DNA from: Lates calcarifer
Lineage: Eukaryota > Chordata > Actinopteri > Centropomidae
Assembly (NCBI RefSeq): GCF_001640805.2
Contig: NC_066851.1
Coordinates: 8,867,712-8,931,711 of the forward strand
Reading direction: 5' to 3'
Length of the DNA: 64,000 nucleotides
Shown piece by piece: positions 49,043 through 60,671 of this stretch (positions within the stretch are counted from its first letter, which is position 1; each line of letters begins with the position of its first letter). Both the position numbers and the translations under genes were made by a program. The notes beneath the pieces were generated by a model, which was not told the DNA's origin, made no database searches, and saw only the letters and a program-made list of their open reading frames with translations.

Positions 49043-49183
49043 TGCAGAGCTGTTCAGATTGCAGATAGCTGTGTTTTGGTTGTTTGAGCTACTAATATTC
49101 CACTGAGTCCTCGAATATTTATGGCTCTTGTTTCATCAAACTCTGAGAGTGAGGAGAAGAGCATTTTCAAAGTTAATGTAGAT

Positions 49184-49184
<1 letters not shown>

Positions 49185-49248
<64 letters not shown>
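49185..49248 (+). repeat. (GATA)n microsatellite
   Basis: About 16 uninterrupted GATA units. Confidence 0.95.
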
Positions 49249-50334
49249 TCTGTTTTAGAAGACAACAGTATAATAGAAAAGATGAAAGAGACAAAGGCAA
49301 GTAGAGAGGAGATGTATATGGAGAGGTGCGATGGAGAGGGTGAAAATAATGTGCCATTAATGCAGAGCCAGGCTCTCGCTGAGGGCCCAGCGCCAATCTG
49401 CATCTCCCTACAGTCTGCCTGCTATACATTTTTCATGAACGCTGAGCGAGAATTAGCGACGGATTGCTGCTGCAAATCGCTTCTCCTTGGTCGGGGGGCC
49501 AATGGAGAGAGAAAGAAAGAGGGGAAGAGAGAAGGGTGAGAGTACGGGAGGGAGCGGTGCGGAAATGAGGAGAGGTGAAATGGAAAAAGGAGAATGGGAT
49601 GACTGAAAGGGATATGGGGAATAAAGAGGAGAAAAGTATAAGTGTACTATTTCACAGGTGTTGAACAATTAACTATATCAGCACTTATTATGACCAACCA
49701 AGTCACACTCATTGTCCTGCATATACACAGTATCTGGTGGTAATGGTGTGATAATGTGACTTTGTACTGATGAGGTTTAGGCTGTATTTAGAGCAGTGTA
49801 CTACAATATAACAATACACTGACTGTGGGAAGAATAATGGAATCATCTGCAACATTTTGTATGCCCATTTCATCATTCTGTATTGCCAGTTGAAACACCT
49901 TTTGTTTATTTCATCAACATCCTGCACAGGAAGTGGAAGTGATGTTTTTTTTTTTTTAATGTTTTTATATTTGGAGTGGCTACTATGGCTAAACTGAGGA
50001 AGAACACGGTGCCACTTACAAAATCTCAAACTTTAATTACATAAGATTTTTTTAAATAAATAAATAAATAAACTAAACGCAGGAAAACTGATAACTGAAT
50101 CAATACTCAAAGAGACAGAATTCACCCGCCTGCTGATTTGACTTTAAAGTGGCTCTACAGACCAGAGCAGAGGCTGAGATATCCTGACTTTTAGTCCCTA
50201 ATGGATTGAGAACACTGGACACTACATTTCCCATAATGCAACAAAAAGCATCTGTTCATTAGACCCTCCCTGCCTGGTAAACAGCAGACCGCCATTTCAA
50301 TTTCTAGATAATGTGGTATTTTTCTTCTGTGGTT

Positions 50335-50372
50335 TCCTCTCCTCTCCTCTCCTCTCCTCTCTTCTCCTCTCC
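50335..50372 (+). repeat. (CCTCT)n pentanucleotide repeat
   Basis: Five to six CCTCT units plus degenerate copies. Confidence 0.85.
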
Positions 50373-53214
50373 ACATATTTCCTCTCCTTGGCCTGTGCAC
50401 CATATAGTTTTGACCCCAATCTTAGCCTGCTGTCTCCACTCCAATAAAGCCCCACTTTCATTTTCCACCGGTGGCCTTGTGCTGCCATTCCAGACCCTCA
50501 CTGACCGGCTGACTGACTGGCTTACTCATATGCTGACTGGTTTACTGACTAGTTGTGCACCTTCCCTGTATTTCTCTAAAGAGCGATTTTCCTGTCTGAG
50601 TTCGGCTTTATGGAAATGAGTGGCATTTGTAGGTGAACCGTAAACACTCATCAGTCTCTTGCTATTTCTTAAATTAAAAAAATAAATAAATTATTAAACA
50701 TTTAATCTCAAATATTGTGATTTCTAGATGTGTTTTATGTCCAGATAGCAGTGTCCCTACTTGGCTCTGTGTGTATGTTTCAATCTTATTCCTTTAACAG
50801 TGGATCTGGGACACACTGTTACTGTATGGCTGTCCCCTGCTACAATATTACTGCTTTACCGGCTATAGGATGGACCCAGAAATGCATGTGTATCTGTATT
50901 GATGATGAAAAGAAACAGGTCTTTGACAGAGAGAGATGTGTATTTGTGAGCGTGTGTGTGTGCGTGTGTGTGCAGGGCCTATGATTGCTGCTGTAATCTG
51001 CTCTCTCCTGCCAGCCACAGTTATTACAGTTGTCGATATGGTGCTCAGGGCTTTATAGACACTAGCAACAAGACTCTGTCTGGACTCCCGCCAGAGTGTA
51101 TGTGTGTGTGTTTGTGTGCCAAAGTGCTTTATATTTGTTTGTGCCCTTGTGGTGCACATGTGTGCCCATGCTCCTTTGCTCTATGTGTATGTAATTGAGC
51201 TCTCCTCTCATGTAAAGACCAGTTCAACAGTGTGTTAATTGCTTATGTTACAAAGTGTTAGTCCCAGCAGTGTGCGCGATATGTATGGTGTGAGAGTTTA
51301 TTTTCTTCCTGCATGCTCGGGTGTGTATTTGTTTGAGTCTGTGTGTATGTGTGGGCCTGGCCAACTTTGTTTAAAGACTCAGCGTTAGCTGTTAATGGAT
51401 AGAAAAGAGGGAAAAAAAGATGTAGGGAAAGAGAGGAAAAGGCTTCAGTGTCTGGAGGCTGTTGCAGGAGAGTCAAAGTGGGAAGAGAAGAAGAAAGAGA
51501 CAGAATTCGGGGGAAAGATGGAGGCGGGGAGATTTGGGGGGATTTTGGCTGGCAAGGAAAGCAGGGAAGGAAGGTAGCATTGAGGTGTGGAGGGGTTTTC
51601 TCCTCGTGGCATTCGGCCCTGACTGATGCCTGTTGTTCACTCCACTTCTGCTGTTTATTGTCCTGCCAGCCTGATTACTATCAGGGCTTGGCAGAGGGTT
51701 ACAATGGGACCGAGAACAATGCTTGTGTAACATTTGCTTTTGTAACACTGTCATACATGCACAAGCACACACACAAAGACACACACACCACAAGGGTCAC
51801 TGATGGCCCATTTTCCCAGTCGCACTGCTCTTTTGGAAGTGTACAACCATCTGTCAGAGTTGGCCAAACGATTAAACAAATCCTCCCTCTCTGTCTCTCT
51901 GAGAGGGTGTATGTGTGTTTGTGCGCCAACAGTGTGATTGGGTTCTCCACACATAGCAGCAACCTGTGACCTCCAAGAGGCAAGAAATAAAACTAAAGTA
52001 AAACTACCATCTCTAGACGGATGTACAACAGTGGAAATTAAGAAACAATATCCCTTCTGTTCAGGGAAAACATCTTGTTTTTAATGGATTCTTTATGAGC
52101 TCTAATTCTTGGAAATGTTTCTGTGTGTTCCGAGTAAGGTTTGGTTGTTATAATTGATTCTTATTAAGTTGTAATTGTTGTCTCTCTATGGACTGACTGT
52201 TATAATTGTTTTAATTATTTCATTATGTATTAAGGCCCCCTGAGCCCACATCGTCCATAAAAACCCAGTGGAAATTTAGAAAAATATGCAGAAGCCCATC
52301 TTAAACAAATAACTCTTGACCTTTCAGAGGTTGTGGGTTTATGGTAATTTTTGTTAAAACAGGTGTGTAAGTGTGTCTGTGAAATTTAAGTTTTGCTGTG
52401 AGCAAGACGTTTGGCTTGTGTATGCATTTCTGAATGTTCTGGTAATGTGTGAGATGTAGCAAAAGAAGAGAAAAGAGATGACTAGACAACAGAAGACAAA
52501 ATAAAGGAAAAAATGTGCTCCATTGTTCAGCATCAGTGTGTGGAAAGAAAGGAGAGATGGTATGAGATAAACTATCTTCAATGTTCAAACAATGTACTGA
52601 ACTTGCATTTTGTAGTTCTTCACATTAGTATTTACATTTTATCTTTCTTAACTAGCAATAACTGATTTTTTGGTTTCGGAAACTAGCTGTGAACACAACG
52701 TTAACATGTTTTGATTTTAAGCTGATATCTTGAACTGATTAGCAGTTAACTAAAAAGAAACTCCAGCAGAGCAGCATTGAAATTCTTTTGGAATTGTTTC
52801 ACTTTTCTTTTGGGTGTGTTTTTGGTGTCCACAATCTCCAGAGGGGAATATCTGTGTCTTTAGTTGCTAAATGCTCCAGTATGTTTACTCGCTATTTGGA
52901 TGACAGGTAACATAGAGTGTGTTTGTTGTTGTTGTTGTTTTGTTTGTTTGTTTTTCTAGCTTTTTCATTGAAAACTGCTCCCTGCTGCGGCTGTAAAATG
53001 ACACTATGAGAGCAGTGAGTGTGTACCAAAACAGTAAAGTTGAGGGCTGGGAAACCAAAACACTGAGCATATAAAATCAAAAATAAAAAAAATACTAGGA
53101 AGCTCTGCAGAAATGAGGGAAAATACAGAGTCAGGTGATGGTTCACCAATATGCAAGACCTTTTTCATATAGAAGTAGTCATGTGATCTGTTGGTAATAT
53201 GAAAATATAGATTG

Positions 53215-53560
53215 TATTTTAATACCATTTTAATACTGAATCTCCCTTACCTTTCAAAGGGGAATATTGTACTTTTTAGTCTACTTCATTTATCTGAAAG
53301 CTGTTACTACCAAATACAGTGTATGCAGTTGTTACAATTGGCTCCACCTTGACCAGCTACAACATTAATATGCTACTTACACAGGAATGTATCAGTCACA
53401 ATAATATGTATATAGTATACTGCATCAAAGTATACTGCATATACTGTGATTACCCAACACTGAGACATCCAACTTAACAATTACTTTTACTTTGATCCTT
53501 AATTACATTTTGCTGCAAATACTACTCTACTTTCCTTTTTATGCCACAGTTGTGGTATTA
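53215..53560. mobile_element. Degenerate hAT-like teleost non-autonomous element
   Basis: It contains GGGGAATATTGTACTTTTTA, CATTTATCTGAAAGCTGTTAC, GGCTCCACCTTGACCAGC, TACAACATTAATATGCTACT and TGATTACCCAACACTGAG in the order I recall for a very abundant fish repeat whose ends read CAGTGGTGGAA. That family is usually assigned to hAT-type DNA transposons. The expected terminal repeats are not recognisable, so this is an internal or decayed copy. A possible distal remnant (AATGCAGGATTTTTACT) lies near 53840. Confidence 0.5.
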
Positions 53561-54010
53561 TTTTTATCCATCCATCCAGCTCTCACACAGTGTATCAGGC
53601 ACACAGGACTATCCACATGGACTAATATGATAAAATTATGAGGTGATGACATTTTAGATCCAAATGGTCAGTGGTCAACTTCACTGTGACATCATAATGG
53701 TCAACAAAAACACGTTGTGTTTGTCCATTATTTAAAGCCATAACTCAGGAGCAGGAAGGAAGATTGTGATTATATTTCCTGCAACTTAACTGGCTGGCAG
53801 AGGCATACAACTGTGAGGTGGTAATTCAAGTTTATTTTTAAATGCAGGATTTTTACTGGAAATAGTATTAGTTTACATGTTTACATGTCATTCCTTTTGG
53901 TGGATACTTTTGTCCAAGATAATCTTCATATCCTTCACCAAAGAATCTGAAAAGGTTCTGATTAGAAGAATCACAAAAAGATTAGTTCTGTTCAGACAGT
54001 GCAGGTTTCA

Positions 54011-54054
54011 TACACACACACACACACACACACACAAAAACTAACACACACGTG

Positions 54055-54089
<35 letters not shown>
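54011..54089 (+). repeat. Two (CA)n arrays separated by about 20 bases
   Basis: CA runs at 54011-54036 and 54058-54089. Confidence 0.9.
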
Positions 54090-54090
<1 letters not shown>

Positions 54091-54119
54091 GTCAGGGTAA
54101 TTTTGAAAGAGTCTTGTGA

Positions 54120-54225
54120 TAGCTTTGCATAGCATTTGAGCTAATGGCGTGTCGTGCGCTTCCTCCCAGGTCGGCGCATCCATTAGCAGCCATATTACTG
54201 CCACATAATGGCTTATTGGTTGGTG
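54120..54225. other. Candidate conserved non-coding element
   Basis: TAGCTTTGCATAGCATTTGA, GCTAATGGCGTGTCGTGCGC, GGTCGGCGCATCCATTAGC, CCATATTACTGCCACATAAT. It is complex and CpG-bearing, between CA arrays and a purine tract. Confidence 0.3.
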
Positions 54226-54805
54226 GGAAAAAATTACCAAGGAGCCAGGACGAGAAAAGAGAGAGAGAGAGAGAAAGACGGAGAGATAAAAAGATGAAGA
54301 GAGAGAGGGAAAGAGATGAAGAAAGCTGTCTCAGGCAGGGCCTCCGAATTGAGTTACAGCTGTTATGATTTGTCGTCTCTCAACTCTTTTTCCCTCTCTT
54401 CTTTTTCATTTCTTGTTTCCGCCCCCTTCTCTTTCACCCTCAGGGCTTTGGGAGGTTTTTATCTTTCTAATGAGCCGTTGATTCTCTTTTTTTGTCGTTA
54501 CCTCATTCGTTCTGGATGGAAGGCAATATTTGTCATACTGTCAAGCCAGTGTTTGCATCTAGTGCACGTGTGTGTGTCTGTGTGTGTGTGTGTGTAGACT
54601 GCGGCGGAGCTAAGTGGTGTAAAGTGTTTTGGTTGGTTTTGGTTGGCGTTGGTGGTAGAAGTGGACGCAGGGGTCAGAGCAGTTTGGCACACTGGTCCAG
54701 GTCGCCATGTTGTATTCCCAGCCTTATCAATATGCAGCATGGTGGGCGGTCTGCTCTTGACTTGATTGCTTTAATTGGTTGGACACAGTTGCAGCACACA
54801 CTCAA

Positions 54806-54806
<1 letters not shown>

Positions 54807-54832
<26 letters not shown>
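54807..54832 (+). repeat. (CA)n microsatellite
   Basis: About 13 CA units. Confidence 0.9.
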
Positions 54833-54837
<5 letters not shown>

Positions 54838-55111
54838 AACAGTTTCTGCTGTGCAATTCTGGCTCTGAATGTATTGTTGTTGTGATATTTTGTCCAGCAA
54901 ATGTGGGACTCTGCGCTGTTCAGTTCAACTTTGCATGAGTCATTCTGCTCCTACACACTCATATGCATATTGTGTAAACACACATGCACGCACACACACT
55001 CACGCATACATATACAAACAGACAGTTTGGAGTAGGGAGAAGTTTAAAGGTGATTCTCTGTTATGAGCAAAATTTATAAATATGTATAAGACACAGATTG
55101 TAATACGTGCT

Positions 55112-55180
55112 CACACACACACACACACACACACACACCCGAATGAACTGCTTTGTGTGTGTGTGTGTGTGTGTGTGTGT
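55112..55180 (+). repeat. Inverted microsatellite pair: (CA)n then (TG)n
   Basis: A (CA)13 run (55112-55138) and a (TG)13 run (about 55154-55180) flank a roughly 16-base spacer. Being complementary, they can pair into a long hairpin in DNA or in the pre-mRNA. Confidence 0.9.
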
Positions 55181-55270
55181 CAGTCACTGTATGTATGTGT
55201 ATCAGTGACTGACTCTTTGGGGGTAACTCAGCAAGCATGTGCTTACTCGCTGGCTTGGCTTGGGTAGCAT

Positions 55271-55278
<8 letters not shown>

Positions 55279-55307
<29 letters not shown>
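55279..55307 (+). repeat. (GT)n microsatellite
   Basis: About 14 GT units. Confidence 0.9.
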
Positions 55308-55309
<2 letters not shown>

Positions 55310-56263
55310 AGTTTGCGCATTAAAATGATGTGGAAATCAAATTCACCTTGAAGTGTCCTTCTCTCTCCCCTCGCCGCCCCCGTATTTTTGCCTTCGTTTC
55401 TGCTTTGAACGCACTGCAGCACTCAGTTCAAAGAGAAATGGCTGCTTGTGTGCGTGTGTGTGTGTTTGTTAGGAATGACAGCAGCGTTTGAGATGGAAAG
55501 AGAGAAAGACCCCCCCCCCCATCCTTCCCCATCAAAGAGCAGCCAGGCTTAGAGGAGCACTCGTCCTTCTCCCATCAACCCCCCCTCCTCAATTAAAACC
55601 AACCTGAGACAGAGGAGAAGGGGGCAGGGACGGAGAGGGTGAGACAAGGTCAAAACAGGAAAAGGAGGAGGTGACAGGGAGAGAGGGGATGGAGTGAATG
55701 AGCTCAGGATGGAGAGAGTATGGTGGTGTCAGAGAGAGAAAGAAAAGAGCTCTCATTTCAGTTTTCAGTTTTCATTTGGGCGTCAGTGACCTTTCACCTT
55801 CTTGTTCCTATTCAGGACAGAAAGAATAGCAGGGCAGACAAACAACGAAGGTGGGAACATTTGAACAGTGCTCCATTTTCCACAGGGGAATTTTTAATCT
55901 CTCATTGCCTCCCACCAGCTAAAGTGGAACATTTTGTGACTAGTGTTATTTTAGAGGCCTTTGTTTTTTATAGTTAGGTCTACTTTATTATTGTGAAGTG
56001 TGTGTGTGTGTGTGTGTTTGTGTGGGGATGTGTATGTTTTTATTATGTGCACAGAATTTTCTACATGCTTGATCTTTATTGATTTACTTTTTATTTCAGT
56101 AAGAGAATGTTTATGAATGTGTCCACATCTGTTTTTCCTGCATTGTGCATGCATCTGATTTTGAGATTGTGTATGTGCACAGTGTAGTACTTGTACACAC
56201 ACACATACACACACACAAACACACACTACTGCACCAAGACTCTGGGGATCCTATTGGAGCGTT

Positions 56264-56277
56264 TGACCTAAAGGTCA
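56264..56277. promoter_or_regulatory. Everted AGGTCA repeat, 2-base spacer (ER2)
   Basis: TGACCT-AA-AGGTCA, both half-sites perfect. Confidence 0.25.
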
Positions 56278-59029
56278 CCCTATGGTAGCAACTGACAGCC
56301 TCAGATTAGCGCTCGATATCCGATATTCACAGTTGACTTTTGCGTGGGATAATCAAACATGATTAATGTCTCCAGTGCTCCATGTTCAACTCATGGTTTC
56401 AGACAAGACCCGAGAAGGGACAGGAGGAAGGATGAAATGAAGAGAAGAGGGAAGGAATGGACCGATGAGAGTGAGAAAGAGGAAAAATAAGATGATAGTG
56501 TTTTTCTAGAGCATCAAAGGAAGGAACCAAGGAAGGTTGGAAAGGTGGACTGACATGGAGAAGGGAATCATAAGAGAAAAAAGCCAGATTCAAGACAAAA
56601 AACATTTGGTCTGCAAGAGAAGAAATATTCACATCCTCACTAGACCAGACAGAGAGTGTGTTCCCTATCTCTCTCTCTCTTTCTCTCTCTTTCTCACTCA
56701 CTCCTCCTTGGTCCCACAGAGGCTGGTTTAAGACGAGGAAGCAGCAGGCCAGGAGACAGAAAAGGTCACCTCGTCTTTTCTTTCTCTTCCTCCCTGCTTC
56801 CTCGTTCTTTCCATCTCTGAAATGATTTCCACTCAAACTCGTTGGCCAACTTCATTTTCCTTCCGTTACGGGGAGAAATGCTGCAGCTCAGTGTCAGAAT
56901 AAAGAAAGATTGCCAGAAATGGAAAAGGAAAGTTCTGAATCTTGCGTCCGCATCATTTTACACTTTATAGGGGAGTTACCTTTTTAAAGCACAGCAGTCA
57001 GTATATTAGTTCTGTTGTATCTTCATTTATTATCACAGCTTCTGTGCTAAATGAAAGGGGATATTGTTTAGTTATTTTTATATTCCCACGCTGTCTCTGA
57101 GATGGGCTAAGATATTGTCAAGTCAGATGATGAAAAAAAATAAATTCACAACATCCTTTGTTAATAGTTTGTTCATTTTAGTTGTTGTTTAATTTTTGTT
57201 GTCACAATCAAATATACAAAGAGAATCCATCCTAAGAATGAGTCTATACTGCTAAAGAATGGTGTTTTACTCTTTTGTGCCCCCATTTTTCTTCCATCTC
57301 TACTATTCCCACTCTCCATTTTCTCTCTTCCTATCACCTCTGTGTCTTTCTAATTTCTCCTCATCCCTCCCTCCTCTCCTTTCTGTTTCTCACCATCTTT
57401 TTTCATCCTGATCTCTTCTTTCCTTTCGACCTCATCCCCTCTTATTTCCTGTCCTCCTCCCTCTCCGAAAAGGTCAGTCCTGGCTGACATTTTCTGCGGA
57501 ACCTCATTGATTTCCGCTCAGCACATTGCGATTGGCTAACCAGAGGCTGCCTCCATTTCCCACCAATCCCCTTTAACCAGGAAGCGCGCCAGCCAGCTGA
57601 CCCCTGGGTCAACCAGCTCCAAATAGCTTTTTTTCCTCTGTGCACCACAGGCTCTGTATTTCTATCTTTTCTGCCTGCACACCTCCCTTCAGGCTACAGG
57701 CTGAGGAGAGATGGATGGATGAAGGAGAAGGATTAAGGCTCAAAATGGAAGTTTACAGGGCCATTGGTCCTCATACTGTGGGCTCTCACAGGTGCTTGAT
57801 GTGGCTCCAGAGGGCCTCTGGCAAAACAAAGAGTTATTTAATTTTACTGTATTTCACTAGAAAATGGCTCATATAGGTTATACTTCAAACTAGTATATTT
57901 ATACACACAGTACAGATAGTGAAACACCTCTAAAATAAATGTAAACATCTCCCTGTGGGTTACTGGGAGAAAGCAGTATCAGGCTGGGGTGTGCGGCCTC
58001 TCAGGCTGAAAGGCCCTGCACCATTAGCATTGTCACTGTATCTGTTCTACCTGTAATTGGTATTTAATTTTAGCTGCTTTCAACTCTTCTATGGAGAATT
58101 TAGTAATATCATAATATGTGACCTGCCTGCTGCTTCACACTTAAAAGCAACAATACATAAGTACAAGAAGTATAAAACGGAATCACCACACAACACACAT
58201 ACAGACACAGTTTAAAAATCACACCTAAGACTTTAAAAGGATTACACTGACCATAACAACACGCTGTAACAAAAAATCTTTTGAATCGTATACATGTTCT
58301 TTGCATGGTAAGCTCTGATGAGTTCCTGTTTGGTTTTTGCTTTCCTGTTTATGTTTGTAAGAAATGTTCCTCTGTTTTCCACCATTTATAGCTTAGTATC
58401 AGAAAGAGAACAATGTTCCTAGTTAGTGTTAGTTGTGTGAATTTAGTGTCTTAAGGACACCACTTAGGGCTTGACCCTTGCACTCCAGCTAAAAATTAAG
58501 ATGGACTAATAGTTCTGCTTTTCTGGGGTTATAGCATAGCTACATAGTTACTGCAGGGAATGTAGTTAAAGGATAATATGGCCCTGATCATGTCTGATAC
58601 ATTCATCTGATCTTGTGATGGGGCTATCAGTGGGTAAAATCCAGCGCTTGAAGTATAAATCAAGACATACGCTGTAGGTTTCTACAGTGGGACTGCAACT
58701 AACACCTTGTGTCAAGTGTACTTGAAGTCCAGCTTTAACCACTGCACGCCTGAAACTGTTGAAGAATAGAAGATGTTTTTCCTCTGCTGTAAATCAAATC
58801 AGTTTCTGCTACATACTTGGTAACACAATAAACAAATTTCAACTGTACAAAAACTGAGAGGGACAGCAGATGAGAACATCTTTTGGTTATGTGCCTCTGA
58901 ATATTTGCAGCTTGTGTACACCCTGGCTGATGCATGCACTCGGTTTTGCATAACACATATCAGAGTATTATACCTCTGTCTCAGTCTGCCTCACTATCCG
59001 TTGGTGTTTTCTTCCTTCTGCCCCTCCCG

Positions 59030-59245
59030 GCTCTGCTGCTTCCTCCTGCAGAAAACGCTGTCCTCGTGAGACAGCAGTGGCGGCGCTGGTAGAAAATGTC
59101 CGAACGCAACGGCATAAACAAACAGGCAGACAGCTCTCGGTCTTTCTCTGTGAAGTGATAATGTGTTCCCCACGCTGTTTTTGTTCTCATGCTAATGAAG
59201 TGGACCGCATCGGTAATCACTTTCAAACCCTCAGCCAGGGAAAAA
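59030..59245. other. Candidate conserved non-coding element
   Basis: About 215 bases of repeat-free, CpG-bearing sequence (GTGGCGGCGCTGG, GTCCGAACGCAACGGC, GCTAATGAAGTGGACCGCAT, CGGTAATCACTTTC). An overlapping 169-codon frame (59189-59698) shows no recognisable protein and probably reflects low stop density. Confidence 0.3.
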
Positions 59246-60624
59246 GTAGAAACGGCAAAACAAAGGCTTGAACAAAAGGATGCTGTGCTGTTGAGTGTGT
59301 GTCTGTTGTGTGAGTGCGTGTGCAAAAGTGGAAGTAGAAATAGAAGTGGATGTGTGTTTGAAGTGGCCTTGTGTGCGTTTCAGTTTTTTTCTATATTGGT
59401 GCAAACTCACTACCACACTGCAGACCACTGTGACTGGCTGCAGAGGGAGGTCAAAGCTCACTGGATTCAGCCGATGAGGAAAAAAGAACAGAATCCTTGT
59501 TTATCAGTCTCTAAAGAGGTGATTAATTGTGATTATACCTGGGATGAAAACGGGATGAAAACTATCCATTCTCACTTCCTTGTCCGACATCATGTTTCCC
59601 AGCATGCATTTCACGCCACTGCAGAGGTTTGTTCCCTTAAAATTGTCTTTAGAAAAGCCCTTTTCTTTGATCTAACATGTGCTGATAGATGTATCTAGTT
59701 GAGGCTTATCACTTCTGTTTCAGAAACCTGCTCAAATTTGTCTTTTCTGCTCTATGTCTTCATCTTGCAGCGAGTCAGGGACAGCTGCTGCAGACACAGC
59801 CTCACTTTACCTCGTTTACTGCAAAGAAATAAACTTAAAAGTCCAGTCAGAGCAGCAGAGTCGCTCAGCAGCTGCTGTTATGGACTGAAAACTCACTTTA
59901 GCTTCCCTTAAAAAAACAATACAATACTGTCATGCTGTCTAAAGTTTGTACATCTTGTCTCAGCACTGCTGTCTCACTCAATCATTCATTGATTACCGCA
60001 ATATTGTAAAATCAGGATGGCCTGCCCTTTGACCTCTTGAGTACTAAGATTTTTCTGCTCTTCCAATATCTGTAAACACTCAGTGTCTAAAGGTAAAATA
60101 TATAGAGAAATAATTGAAACAGTTTAGCGCAATCTCTCCACCACCATAAAAATCAAATGACAGATCCAATTGCTAAAACAGGTTTTAGCCATAAAGCCCA
60201 TCTCAGCAGATGAAGGAAGGAGTCTAAACTTTCATTTCCTGCTTGGTTTCTCTCTATATATTAATGGTTCCTCTCTCCTCCTCCTCCGCCTCCTCCTCTT
60301 TCATCTCATCTCAGCTTTTTTTTTTTTTTTTTAAGCCTGGTCTTGTTTTCCTCTGGGCTGACAGAGTTTAGGCCATAAAGCTGAAATGCTGCCTCTTGAG
60401 AAATGTTTGTTTACTGGAGACCCTGGAAATTAGCATGTTCCATTTAAGGTACAGTTAGAAAACACACTGGTGTCAAACATGTAGCTTAAACACGTGTGGG
60501 TGTCCAGTCCTCTGTTTTTGTGCATGTTTTTTGTTCTTTTTTACTGTCACGTTTTGATCAGTGTTGGTCCTGTGTGCATCATGTTCACATATTTGTGAGC
60601 ACTGTTGTTCATCTTACCTGTGTG

Positions 60625-60671
60625 AGTGTGAGTGTGTGTGTGTGTGTGTGTGTTCTGTGTGTGTGTGTGTC
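60625..60671 (+). repeat. Imperfect (GT)n microsatellite
   Basis: GT units interrupted by GA and TTC. Confidence 0.85.

Noticed and set aside
49185..49248. GATA array as clustered GATA-factor sites
   Set aside because: A pure tandem tetranucleotide is better explained by microsatellite expansion.
51448..51969. 173-codon open frame on the plus strand
   Set aside because: Begins in purine-rich repeat and passes through CA repeats; low-complexity, no family recognised.
56399..56836. 145-codon open frame on the minus strand
   Set aside because: Composed largely of translations of GA/TC-rich DNA (Ser/Arg/Glu/Pro runs); shadow of simple repeats.
59189..59698. 169-codon open frame on the plus strand
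   Set aside because: No recognisable domain and a Cys/Val-rich stretch arising from GT repeats. It starts inside a CNE-like island and lies within an arid1b intron. Length alone is not convincing in 64 kb.
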